Part shown: positions 43,076-51,999 of the stretch, one piece after another
How positions within the stretch are numbered: position 1 is the stretch's first letter
Layout of the letters: each line of letters starts with the position of its first letter
NCBI GenBank assembly: GCA_033852135.1
Contig: JAWSVB010000028.1
Span: forward strand, 6,377-70,376
Length of the DNA stretch: 64,000 nucleotides
DNA from: QZLE01 sp033852135
GTDB taxonomy: Bacteria > Pseudomonadota > Gammaproteobacteria > QZLD01
Reading direction: 5' to 3'
Translations under genes and position numbers: made by a program
The notes under the pieces: model-generated
Told to the model about the DNA's origin: nothing
What the model saw: only the letters and a program-made list of their open reading frames with translations
Database searches by the model: none

Positions 43076-43751
43076 AAACAAATTGTTGTTAGCAGCAGTA
43101 TTGCTAATAATATTTAACATTAATATTGTTTTTTCAGCTGAAGCATTAAATCAAACAGGAGAAGATATGGATTCCGATCAAAATGTCGATAATAGCCAGT
43201 TTTTTGGGGAAATATATGGGGATGATGTAGCTGTATCCGATAGTAGTTTTATCGCTATAAACTTGAAAAATGGCAGGGTGCCTAGCTGTTCTCCGCGTAT
43301 TCCAGACTCTGAGTGGTTAGGGGTAAAAATAAAAATGCCTAAAATAGCATTTTATGGCCAGTATGATGAAAATAAATTGGTTGGGTTTAATGTAATACCT
43401 TTGTGTGGTGTTAATACATTTAAGTCTTCGGATATTGATACAAGTAAACCTCAAGTTTTAGTTGTTATTGATAAAGAGACAGGAGATAAAGCTTCTGGCT
43501 TTATTGTTGAGTTAGACCCAAGTCCAGTTGCTCCATATCCTTCTGCTCTCAAAAAAATTATAGATAGTAAGAAAAAAGAACCTAAGCCTATACCTGAGTA
43601 TGAGACTTATACCAGTGAATATTTCAATATCAATATACAAGACTACATCAAGCTTCCAGAAAAAGAAGCAACGTACTTGATCCATGTCGAAGAAAATGGC
43701 TATAAATCGAATGTTGTTGAGCTTAAGGTAGAGAAGTTTTCTCAGAATTGA
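43056..43751 (+). CDS. Sec-exported partner of the metallopeptidase (candidate immunity protein)
   Basis: 231-residue protein of no family I recognise. It has a Sec signal (KLLLAAVLLIIFNINIVFSA, about residues 9-28) and a soluble mature domain with no further membrane segment. Two cysteines (about residues 76 and 115) and an acidic stretch after the signal are present. The end YLIHVEENGYKSNVVELKV looks beta-rich. Its start lies 20 bases inside the metallopeptidase gene, so the two are co-expressed. A cytoplasmic enzyme overlapping a periplasmic protein is the arrangement of an effector with periplasmic immunity. This is inference: a chaperone or substrate role is equally open. Confidence 0.6.
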   Translation: MVGKGFKNKLLLAAVLLIIFNINIVFSAEALNQTGEDMDSDQNVDNSQFFGEIYGDDVAVSDSSFIAINLKNGRVPSCSPRIPDSEWLGVKIKMPKIAFYGQYDENKLVGFNVIPLCGVNTFKSSDIDTSKPQVLVVIDKETGDKASGFIVELDPSPVAPYPSALKKIIDSKKKEPKPIPEYETYTSEYFNINIQDYIKLPEKEATYLIHVEENGYKSNVVELKVEKFSQN

Positions 43752-43864
43752 TTGGTTATGGCAGTTAAATAAAACTAAGGTGTGGCCATTTGCAACAGGT
43801 TGTCTAATTATTAAAAACTAAACTATAATTGCTGCCTTATAAATATCACCGGCTAAGTAAATAT

Positions 43865-44212
43865 ATGGAATCGAGGCAAGATCATAGGACTCTAATAAAT
43901 AGGAAGGTGAATATATTCCAGTCTGATGGTTCGGTAGTGCAGGCTAATGCATGTGATATTTCCACTGGGGGGATATGCATAATTAGTGAGCTTGCATGTG
44001 ACCCTGCGCATCAATTTAATATCAGTCTCAACCTAACTCATAAGCATGAGAATATTCCTGTAAGAGCGCGTGTCGAAGCATGTTATGTGAACCTAATCGG
44101 TGGGGAAGATAAATTTCGCATTGGAGCAAGGTTTGTGGAATTTATTGGGCAAGGGCAACAAAATCTAGATACATATATCCAAGCGCGTCAATCAAGCCCT
44201 AAGTTTATTTAA
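43865..44212 (+). CDS. PilZ-domain protein
   Basis: 115-residue cytoplasmic protein formed of one PilZ domain, the usual c-di-GMP receptor. The RxxxR motif is present at the start (SRQDHR), and DISTGG gives the D/NxSxxG motif near residue 37. The start is ATG 43865; an in-frame TTG at 43829 would add residues not belonging to the domain. Single-domain PilZ proteins often regulate pili, motility or polysaccharide synthesis. No target gene is adjacent except the two-esterase gene downstream. Confidence 0.85.
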   Translation: MESRQDHRTLINRKVNIFQSDGSVVQANACDISTGGICIISELACDPAHQFNISLNLTHKHENIPVRARVEACYVNLIGGEDKFRIGARFVEFIGQGQQNLDTYIQARQSSPKFI

Positions 44213-44381
44213 AAATACTCGCTGTAATTTTTTTATTCTGCTGATATGTAGTGTGTCAGCAGGGTGTGGCCCGTGTTTAGGTTGTTTTATCTTGCTGTAT
44301 TTAAACAGATAAAACTGCATAAAAAATATACTCTGCATTTTTGTACATAAAAATAAGTGGTTTTAAAAATAGTTTGAAAAG

Positions 44382-44397
44382 TTTGCAAATATTTGCT
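44382..44397. promoter_or_regulatory. Palindromic operator candidate, second copy
   Basis: TTTGCAAATATTTGCT, identical over all 16 bases to 1996-2011 before pilB. The core GCAAATATTTGC is a perfect palindrome. A second small inverted repeat, TGCTGC-GGA-GCAGCA (44394-44408), begins inside its 3' end. It lies about 270 bases before the two-esterase gene. Confidence 0.5.
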
Positions 44398-44528
44398 GCG
44401 GAGCAGCATTTATATGGTTCTGCGCTAACTACTAGAAAAGTTTAAATAAAAACCGTGTCACATTAAAAATGCCAACTCCATCACAAAAATTATCGCTGCG
44501 CCGCAACATGAAAACCCCTTATATCTGA

Positions 44529-44557
44529 TTGACTTAGGTAGTGACTGGGGTTATAAA
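44529..44557 (+). promoter_or_regulatory. Sigma-70-type promoter of the two-esterase gene
   Basis: TTGACT (44529-44534) and TATAAA (44552-44557) are 17 bp apart, close to consensus. This would leave a leader of about 105 bases before the ATG at 44669. The rest of the 44213-44668 gap holds no gene. Confidence 0.65.
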
Positions 44558-44668
44558 TGTCGACAATCTGGAAAAGTGTCCCGTCACGTTGTTGCTGTAT
44601 TAATTCGGAACATGACTCCAATACATAGGATATAAATAGTTATTAACTACAATCGTTAGGAGGAGAGT

Positions 44669-47600
44669 ATGAAACTTATTAAGTTGCTTGGTGGTTCTTT
44701 AGCCGCATGCGCAATAGTTTCAACCGCCCAAGCTGGACAATGGACTGAAGGTTCAATTGCTGGGTTTGATCACGCATTTACATATGTACCTGATACATAT
44801 GCGCCAAGAGCTGCTGATGGCTCTAAAGACAAACGTTCACTGGTAATTCACTTGGTTGGTTGTGGCCAGGTTGCTGAGCAAGCTAAAACAGCTGGTGGCT
44901 GGGAAATGGCTGCTGAAGCTTACGGAATGATCGTAGTTATTCCAGATCCTATGAAAGCAGTTCATCCAAATAAAGCTGCTACAAAAGTTGAGTGTTTTGA
45001 TTACGGCTACAACAGCGAATTCTCAATGAAAACTCTTCCAACTAAGAGTTATAAAGATCATGCAGCAATCATCGCTGCTCCTGCAAAGATGCAGCAGGTT
45101 TATTCTGAGATCGATCTTGATCAAGTATATGTTACAGGCCTATCTGCTGGTGCAGCAGTAGCTATGGAAGTTGCTTGTATGGCTCCTGATGTGTTTGCAG
45201 GTGTTGGTGAAGCAGCTGGACCAGCTTGGGATACTAGGCAGCAACAAGCAGTTGCAGCTGTTAATGGCGGCGGAATGGTTTCTAAGCAAACAGATCCTGC
45301 CTCAATGAAAAGCGTTTGTGAAGGTTGGGCTGGATCAAATAAAGCTAAGATGAAAGAACAAGTTTGGGCTATCGTTTCTGATGATAACTTTCTTCCAATT
45401 GGTGGTTTAGGTCAAGATGAGTGGATGAACTATACATTTACTATCTTTAATGATGGTTCAGTATGGGATGGTGATAAATTCACACCTACTGCATATCATC
45501 GTTTTGTAAAAGAAGTTATGGAAGATCTTATTCTTGACGGTTCTGGAACAAAAACTGAAGAAGTATTAACTAGCAGTGAAGAGCACGGTCAAGGTTCTGG
45601 CTGTAGCGCAGAAGCTGCAAACTTCGAATGGGAAGGCTTAACAGATGGCGCTTACGGAGTTGATTATAGCTCAGTGCAATGTCTGCCAAAAGACTACGTT
45701 CGTAGAGACTGGGAAGCTAAAGCTGAGATCTGGAAAAGTTCAACAGGTCACAAGCAGCTTGTAAGAATCCAGCAAGATACTCTAAAACACTCATGGCCAA
45801 TTGGCTCTGAAAACAGAGCAAACTTCATGGAGTGTATTGGTCCAAATGGGATGAATGCAGATATCACGGTTGATCAGATTTACAACCCTGAAAATGCAAA
45901 CTACAGCTATATGAAAGATAGCGACGGTATGTGGAAAGCTGCTGTTGTTAAAGATCTTCCAAATGGTGCTATCGGTTGTATCTACTTCAACCCTGTATCA
46001 ATCAACTTCCCAATGTATCTTGGAAAGCTTTGGAACAATAATAACCCTAAGCTAGGTGCTGCTATTGAAGATGGTCAATGTGAAGACCTAAACAATAACG
46101 GAATCTGTGATAAAGACGAAGAACCATGTGAAGATCTAAATAATAACGGCATTTGCGATATTGACGAAGAGCCGTGTGAAGATCTAAACAACAACGGAAT
46201 TTGTGATAAAGATGAAGATCTAGACGACAAAGAGCCAGAGCTTTCTCCACTTCAAATCAGTATTGAAGCTGATTTAACTGTTGTTATCCAAGGTAAAGTA
46301 ACAATTGGTGATGCTGAATTAACTTCAGCAACTCTTGATATTGCAGCCACTTCTGGTGGTGCAGCTTACGGACCATTTGCTCTTGATGTTGAAGCAGACG
46401 GTACATTTATTATTGCTTTAGGTGGTCTTCCAGAAGCTACATATACAGCAACTGTTAATGTAATCGATGCTAATGATGCAACTGATTCAGAAGAGAAAAC
46501 ATTTACGGTTGGTGAAATTGATAACATTGCTCCAGTAGTTGCATCAATTACAGCAACAGCAGGTGAAGAGTGTGTGACTTTTGCTGGTACAGCAACAGAT
46601 GCTGATGGCTCTGTAGTTGGTGTTGATCTAAGAATCAAAGGTGTTGGCACTAAAGCAGCTACTGTTTCTGGGTCTTCATTCTCTTATGACCTTTGTGATC
46701 TAGAAGCTGGTACATATTCTGCTACTGCAATAGCAACTGATAATGGCGGTCTTCAAAGTGAAAAATCAGCTGTAGCTACTGATACAATTGAAGGTTCTGA
46801 TGATGGCGGTGAAGCTGAGTCAGTTACCGGTACTTTCTATGAGCATTGGTCTGCTGGTCGTATCACAGGAAGCATGTGGGCTCCTACAGCTCAATATACT
46901 GAACTTAAGAACAAACACTGTGCAACATCTTGGTTCACAATGTTCTGCACTACAGCAATCACATTGAATAAATGCCCAGATGATACAGAGTGGACAGAAA
47001 GCGCTGTAACATGTGGTGGCGGTGTAGTTGCGAAGAAAGCAGATATTGCTACACAAGGCGGTGACCTTGGTACAGTAAATGCGAATACTTCGTTTGTAAT
47101 TCAGCCAACAGTTGTAAATAATGGTCCAGATGCAGCGGGCGCAGTATCACTAGAAATAGCAATTCCTGCTGGTATCACTGTTAATGCTGCTGCAATCAAT
47201 GGTGACTGTGAAGTTACAACTGGTGCAATTGAGTGCGCACTTGGAACAATTGCTAATGGCGCAAGCAAAAGCATTGCTATCCCAGCAATTAGTTCTGTTA
47301 ATGGTGGCTATATAGTTGCACTTTCAGCTACAACAGCTCAGAAAGATGAAAATGGTAGCAACGACGCAAGTGAGATCTCTCTGATAGTTGGCAAAATTGA
47401 AGTTGATGAAGAATCTCCAGTTGTATCTTCTATCGTTTTAACTCCAGCAAATGAAGTTGAAGAGGGTGAAGCGGTTAAAGTAACTGTTGCGGTTACAGAT
47501 AACAAAGGCGTTACTTCAGGCTCAGTAAACAGTGTTTCAGGCTCTAGCCTATGTACTCTTGCTCTTAAGTCAGGTACAAACACTAATGGAACATTCGAAT

Positions 47601-48979
47601 GTTCATTTACTGCTCCACAAGTAGATGCTGATGCAATGCTTTCAGTTGACGCAACAGTAGCTGATGCAGCCGGGAATGTTGCTGAGTCTGGTTTAGCACA
47701 AATTACAGTTAAGAATGCTGAAAATATTTGGGTTTCTCCTGCTGCATACTCTGATTTTGGTGGAAGCTCTTGGGTAAATACTCCAAATCCAGATTGGTAT
47801 AAAGCTGATAAATCTGCATCTAACTACACTGATTACTATGCTGCAAACAAAGATAAGAACCTTTCTGACCTTAACATGTATCTACATGTTCCAGCGGGTC
47901 TAGAGAAAGATCCTGCTATCGTAATCGTAATGCACGGTTGTAATCAAGCTGGTTACCAGACACAAGGTGGTCACGCTAAGTCTTACAATAACGATACAGA
48001 TTGGACTGGATTTGCTGATAAGCACAAGTTCATTGCCGTATTCCCTGAAGTTGTTCAAAGAGCAACAATGAGTGATAGCACTGGTAGTGGTGGTAACAAG
48101 TTCCGTATCAATGGTGACTTCTCTTGCTTTGGTTGGGGTGGTTTCTACGGACTAGGTTTAAACCGTGAAGAAGGCGATGCTAAGACAATCATGAATATGG
48201 TTGACTGGGTTAAAGCTAAGTACGACCTCGACGACGACAGTAAAATCTATGCAACTGGCTTCTCTGCTGGTGGTGGTATGGCTGCTGCTCTAGCTGCTAT
48301 CTACCCAGATAAGATTGCTGGTGTATCTACTAACGCTGGTCTTGGTGCATTCGTAGCAACAGCTGGAGTTCCTGTAGATTCAATTGCACTTAACTCAAAC
48401 GGTTCTCCTAAAAATCCTGGTGAAAGTCACCCGATCGTAATGGAGATTCAGTATACAATGGGTGCTACAACAGGCTTTGATCCTAATTCAGTTGGTTGCC
48501 AGAAGAGTAGTAGTGGTGAAGCTTGTATGCATCAAGATTACTACAACCGTACAGCTCAAGAGCTAGGTGATTTTGCAAGAGAATACGGCCTACAAGGTTA
48601 CACTGGTTCATATCCAAAAGTTATTGCTTTCCAGGGTATGTCTGACCAATTCGTTGATGACAGAAATGCTGAGCTGATCGCAAGACAGTTCACTAATCTT
48701 CATGGCGTAGATATGGTTGCTGACGGTGCTGGTTCAATCAATGGTACTAGCAAACATGCCTATAAAGAGTATCAAAATGCTGCTGGTGAAGCTGTAGTGG
48801 CGACTGTAGAAGTTCCTTCAATGTGTCATGCAGTAGTTGTTGATCCAGGCACAGCTGCAAACCAAGGTGGTAAATCAACACAAGGTCTTGGTGGTTGTTC
48901 TAAATTCTCTAAGTACTCAACAGATGGTGATGTATATCACGTATATGAATCTGCTAAGTTCTGGGGTCTAGTAGACTAA
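44669..48979 (+). CDS. Secreted protein with two PHB-depolymerase-type esterase domains
   Basis: 1436 residues. A Sec signal is cleaved after AQA (residue 22). An N-terminal esterase/PHB-depolymerase domain has GLSAG (nucleophile S159) and a LKHSWP histidine (about 374). Three 16-residue CEDLNNNGICDxDEEP units follow (from about 471), then Ig-like domains and a GTFYEHWSAGR-type domain (about 720-785) related to binding domains of PHB depolymerases. Next come a CARDB/DUF11-like domain (VVNNGPDAAGAVS) and another Ig-like domain. A second esterase domain has MHGCNQAG, GFSAGG (S1199) and SMCHAVV. It is probably released outside the cell to hydrolyse polyester or another polymer ester. ATG 44669 follows AGGAGG, a strong ribosome site. 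It is monocistronic. Confidence 0.88.
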   Translation: MKLIKLLGGSLAACAIVSTAQAGQWTEGSIAGFDHAFTYVPDTYAPRAADGSKDKRSLVIHLVGCGQVAEQAKTAGGWEMAAEAYGMIVVIPDPMKAVHPNKAATKVECFDYGYNSEFSMKTLPTKSYKDHAAIIAAPAKMQQVYSEIDLDQVYVTGLSAGAAVAMEVACMAPDVFAGVGEAAGPAWDTRQQQAVAAVNGGGMVSKQTDPASMKSVCEGWAGSNKAKMKEQVWAIVSDDNFLPIGGLGQDEWMNYTFTIFNDGSVWDGDKFTPTAYHRFVKEVMEDLILDGSGTKTEEVLTSSEEHGQGSGCSAEAANFEWEGLTDGAYGVDYSSVQCLPKDYVRRDWEAKAEIWKSSTGHKQLVRIQQDTLKHSWPIGSENRANFMECIGPNGMNADITVDQIYNPENANYSYMKDSDGMWKAAVVKDLPNGAIGCIYFNPVSINFPMYLGKLWNNNNPKLGAAIEDGQCEDLNNNGICDKDEEPCEDLNNNGICDIDEEPCEDLNNNGICDKDEDLDDKEPELSPLQISIEADLTVVIQGKVTIGDAELTSATLDIAATSGGAAYGPFALDVEADGTFIIALGGLPEATYTATVNVIDANDATDSEEKTFTVGEIDNIAPVVASITATAGEECVTFAGTATDADGSVVGVDLRIKGVGTKAATVSGSSFSYDLCDLEAGTYSATAIATDNGGLQSEKSAVATDTIEGSDDGGEAESVTGTFYEHWSAGRITGSMWAPTAQYTELKNKHCATSWFTMFCTTAITLNKCPDDTEWTESAVTCGGGVVAKKADIATQGGDLGTVNANTSFVIQPTVVNNGPDAAGAVSLEIAIPAGITVNAAAINGDCEVTTGAIECALGTIANGASKSIAIPAISSVNGGYIVALSATTAQKDENGSNDASEISLIVGKIEVDEESPVVSSIVLTPANEVEEGEAVKVTVAVTDNKGVTSGSVNSVSGSSLCTLALKSGTNTNGTFECSFTAPQVDADAMLSVDATVADAAGNVAESGLAQITVKNAENIWVSPAAYSDFGGSSWVNTPNPDWYKADKSASNYTDYYAANKDKNLSDLNMYLHVPAGLEKDPAIVIVMHGCNQAGYQTQGGHAKSYNNDTDWTGFADKHKFIAVFPEVVQRATMSDSTGSGGNKFRINGDFSCFGWGGFYGLGLNREEGDAKTIMNMVDWVKAKYDLDDDSKIYATGFSAGGGMAAALAAIYPDKIAGVSTNAGLGAFVATAGVPVDSIALNSNGSPKNPGESHPIVMEIQYTMGATTGFDPNSVGCQKSSSGEACMHQDYYNRTAQELGDFAREYGLQGYTGSYPKVIAFQGMSDQFVDDRNAELIARQFTNLHGVDMVADGAGSINGTSKHAYKEYQNAAGEAVVATVEVPSMCHAVVVDPGTAANQGGKSTQGLGGCSKFSKYSTDGDVYHVYESAKFWGLVD
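46079..46222 (+). repeat. Three 48-bp tandem repeats encoding Asp/Asn-rich units
   Basis: Units begin at 46079, 46127 and 46175. Each encodes CEDLNNNGICD(K/I)DE plus two residues, a calcium-loop-like DxNxNGxxD pattern as in thrombospondin type 3 or EF-hand-like repeats. The third unit ends in DL instead of EP. DNA differs at synonymous sites, so the repeat is kept at protein level. Confidence 0.9.
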
Positions 48980-49001
48980 TCTCAGCTAATTAAGTGAGTT
49001 T

Positions 49002-49028
49002 AAAAAGGGAGCTTCGGCTCCCTTTTTT
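49002..49028 (+). terminator. Terminator of the two-esterase gene
   Basis: AAAAAGGGAGC, a TTCG tetraloop, and GCTCCCTTTTTT form a strong hairpin with T tail. Confidence 0.95.
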
Positions 49029-49271
49029 ATTATGTTTGTTATACAGATATAAATTGTTAAGTGCGTTTTACACAATATTCTGCTGCTGGTTAAAGGTGAT
49101 AAATGGTTAATCTCTATTTTTTTTATAGCTTTAGTCTAGCGCTTATAATCACCATACTTTTCAAAATCACAGCCTATTATCATTGAGCTGTTCGTAACTG
49201 TAGAATTAGTTGCAATTGTGGAGGGGAGCAGAGGGATCTTGGTAGTTATATAAACTGAATTTACCATGTAT

Positions 49272-49300
49272 AAAAAAACCTCGCCGAAGCGAGGTTTTTT
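49272..49300 (-). terminator. Bidirectional terminator serving pckG
   Basis: AAAAAAACCTCGC, CGAA loop, GCGAGGTTTTTT. On the minus strand the A7 becomes the T tail after pckG. The bases between the two terminators (49029-49271) show no gene. Confidence 0.93.
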
Positions 49301-49324
49301 AAATAACTAAATTATGAAGTTAAA

Positions 49325-51145
49325 TTAGCAAGCAGCTTCTGCACAGCTAAGTTCAGCTTCAAGTCTAGTCTGGATACCATCTAACTCATCGATAAGCTCT
49401 TTAGGCATACGGTCGCCGAATTGCTCCAGATGCTCGCGCATAGAAGGTATTTCAGCTAACCATGCTTCAGGGTCAATGCTAAGAAGTTCATCAAGGTCTG
49501 CAGGTGAAATTTCTAAGCCATCAAGGTCAAGAGAATCTTTTGTTGGAAGGAAGCCAACAGGAGTTTCAATTGCTTCAGCGCCAGCGCCACATCTCTCAAA
49601 TACCCATTTAAGAACGCGGCTATTTTCACCAAATCCAGGCCAGATAAATTTGCCAGCACCATTTTTTCTGAACCAGTTAACATAGAAAACTTTAGGCATT
49701 TTTGCGCCTTCAGTTTGGCCAACTTTTAACCAATGAGCAAAGTAGTCGCCCATGTTATAACCACAGAATGGAAGCATCGCCATTGGATCACGTCTTAATT
49801 CACCAACTGCACCGTCAGCAGCAGCTGTTTTTTCACTAGCGATAACAGAACCCATAAAGGTTCCATGTTGCCAGCTGAATGCCTCATGGATTAGAGGTAC
49901 GTTAGTTGCTCGTCTTCCACCCACTAGGATCGCATCAATTGGTACACCCTTAGGGTCTTCCCATTCAGGAGCAATAACTGGACACTGGCTAGCAGGTGCA
50001 GTAAATCTTGCATTTGGATGTGCAGCTGGAACACCTGATTCTGGGGTCCATGCATTCTTTTTCCAGTCAATTAGATTTGCTGGGAGTTCATTGGTCATCT
50101 CTTCCCACCATACGTCACCATCTTCAGTAAGTGCTACGTTGGTGAAAATACAGTTTTCTTGGATAGAACCCATTGCGTGTGGATTTGTATCCCAGCTAGT
50201 GTTTGGAGCAACACCGAAGAAGCCTGCTTCTGGGTTAATTGCGTATAGACGACCATCTTCACCAAACTTTAACCAAGCGATGTCATCACCAATAGTTTCA
50301 ACTTTCCACCCAGGAAGAGTTGGTTTAAGCATTGCAAGGTTGGTTTTACCACATGCGCTTGGGAATGCTCCGCACACATACTTTGCTTCGCCTTCTGGAC
50401 TGGTTAATTTAAGGATAAGCATGTGCTCAGCCATGCTTCCCTCATCACGAGCAACTACAGATGCAATACGTAGAGCTAAACACTTCTTACCAAGTAAAGC
50501 ATTGCCGCCGTAGCCAGAACCAAATGACCAGATTTCACGAGTTTCTGGGTAGTGAACGATATAGCGGTTATCAGGATCACAAGGCCAAGTTTTGTCTTCA
50601 CGGTTAACTAGTGGGTAGCCAACAGTGTGAACGCACGGGATAAATTCACCATCTTCACCCAAAATATCTAAAGCTGCTTTACCCATACGAGTCATGATAC
50701 GCATATTAGCAACAACATATGGAGAGTCAGAGATCTCTACACCGATTTTTGATTTGTCACTTCCAAGAGGTCCCATTGAAAAAGGGATTACGTACATAGT
50801 ACGTCCTTGCATACATCCTTGGAATAGATCTTTAAGCTTTGCGCGCATCTCTGCAGGTGCAAACCAGTTATTATTTGGTCCAGCATCAACCTCTTTTTCA
50901 GAGCAGATATAGGTGCGACCTTCAACTCTAGCTACATCAGCTGGATCTGACTTAACTAAGATGCTGTTAGGCTTTTTCTCATCACTTAGTTTAATAGCGG
51001 TTCCAGACTCAATCATCAGTTTGATCATCTGGTCATACTCTTCTTGTGAACCATCACACCATTGGATGTTATCTGGTTTACAAAGTGCTGCGATTTCTTC
51101 AACCCAAGAGAGGAGTTTTTTGTTCTGTGTCATATCAATAGCCAT
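49325..51145 (-). CDS. pckG: Phosphoenolpyruvate carboxykinase (GTP)
   Basis: 606-residue GTP-dependent PEPCK that converts oxaloacetate to PEP at the start of gluconeogenesis. The kinase-1a loop FPSACGKTNLAM carries the active-site Cys of the GTP class, and NPEAGFFGVAPNTSW and the IPFSMGPLGS block are diagnostic. This differs from the ATP-type PckA of E. coli. The first ATG (51145) is used; an alternative ATG is at residue 5, and neither has a clear ribosome site. It is monocistronic with its own terminator. Confidence 0.96.
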   Translation of the reverse strand: MAIDMTQNKKLLSWVEEIAALCKPDNIQWCDGSQEEYDQMIKLMIESGTAIKLSDEKKPNSILVKSDPADVARVEGRTYICSEKEVDAGPNNNWFAPAEMRAKLKDLFQGCMQGRTMYVIPFSMGPLGSDKSKIGVEISDSPYVVANMRIMTRMGKAALDILGEDGEFIPCVHTVGYPLVNREDKTWPCDPDNRYIVHYPETREIWSFGSGYGGNALLGKKCLALRIASVVARDEGSMAEHMLILKLTSPEGEAKYVCGAFPSACGKTNLAMLKPTLPGWKVETIGDDIAWLKFGEDGRLYAINPEAGFFGVAPNTSWDTNPHAMGSIQENCIFTNVALTEDGDVWWEEMTNELPANLIDWKKNAWTPESGVPAAHPNARFTAPASQCPVIAPEWEDPKGVPIDAILVGGRRATNVPLIHEAFSWQHGTFMGSVIASEKTAAADGAVGELRRDPMAMLPFCGYNMGDYFAHWLKVGQTEGAKMPKVFYVNWFRKNGAGKFIWPGFGENSRVLKWVFERCGAGAEAIETPVGFLPTKDSLDLDGLEISPADLDELLSIDPEAWLAEIPSMREHLEQFGDRMPKELIDELDGIQTRLEAELSCAEAAC

Positions 51146-51365
51146 ATGTTAAATTAAGTTAAAATAAAGTGCTCAGAGGATATTTTGCGCTGATTGAAAC
51201 ATCCTGTTTTATTCTGCTTTATTCCCAAAAAAAGGAGATGTTATTCTAAACTACTTATCAGTAATTTCCAGAGGTTAGCGTAAATATTACAAAAAAATTA
51301 CCATGATATGGAGTTTGCAATAAAAATGTATGAAGCAGTTGCGATTCGTACAGAGTAAATTTGGG

Positions 51366-51989
51366 CTACAGATGCTTTTCACATATGTCAGATAGTAGAC
51401 ACTTGTCGCATTTTGGAGACCTTGCTGTGCACACATATCTGCCATGAAGTAGTAGCCAATGATGCGCATTTAATAGAAATTCATCTGGGGTTATTCGCAG
51501 TAACTCTTTTTCTACAGCAAGTTCATTTTTTCCTGGCGCGATTCCTGTTCTATTTGCGACGCGGAATATGTGTGTGTCTACTGCAATAGTAGGTTGCTGG
51601 AAATAGATGTTGAGCACAACATTTGCTGTTTTACGGCCAACTCCATGAAGCTTTTCTAAATCACCCCTGTTATCTGGAACTTCAGAATTATATTCATCGA
51701 CTAGTATTTGGCAGGTTTTTATAATGTTTTTAGCTTTGCTGCGGAATAAGCCAATGCTCTTAATGTGTTCCTCAAGTTGGTCTTGCCCAAGTTTGAGTAG
51801 AGCTTCAGGGGTGTTTGCAATTGGGAATAAAACTCTCGTGACTTTATTAACACTAATGTCAGTAGCTTGTGCAGAAAGGATAACTGCAATAAGCAATTCA
51901 AATGCGGAAGAGTAATTGAGTTCAGGTTCAGGAGAGGGGGTGGCAGCGCGCAGGCGTTGATAGATAAGCCTGCGCGTTTCTTGCTTCAC
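51366..51989 (-). CDS. nth: Endonuclease III
   Basis: 207-residue DNA glycosylase/AP lyase for oxidised pyrimidines. The helix-hairpin-helix LHGVGRKTANVVL holds the catalytic Lys, and VDTHIFRVANR the catalytic Asp. The C-terminal 4Fe-4S cluster has C-x6-C-x2-C-x5-C spacing (CTARSPKCDKC, then DIC). It is the last gene after rnfE, 10 bases apart, as in E. coli rsxABCDGE-nth. Confidence 0.96.
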   Translation of the reverse strand: MKQETRRLIYQRLRAATPSPEPELNYSSAFELLIAVILSAQATDISVNKVTRVLFPIANTPEALLKLGQDQLEEHIKSIGLFRSKAKNIIKTCQILVDEYNSEVPDNRGDLEKLHGVGRKTANVVLNIYFQQPTIAVDTHIFRVANRTGIAPGKNELAVEKELLRITPDEFLLNAHHWLLLHGRYVCTARSPKCDKCLLSDICEKHL

Positions 51990-51999
51990 GATAGTGTTA

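Noticed and set aside
44238..44262. CTGCTGATA/TGTCAGCAG hairpin after the PilZ gene as a terminator
   Set aside because: The T run precedes the stem on the plus strand and no T run follows in either direction.
46079..46222. Tandem repeats as a CRISPR array
   Set aside because: The units are contiguous without spacers and encode protein in frame.
46062..46250. Minus-strand open reading frame with repeated Cys/Leu/His units
   Set aside because: It is the complement of the three 48-bp repeats in the two-esterase gene and has no start signals of its own.
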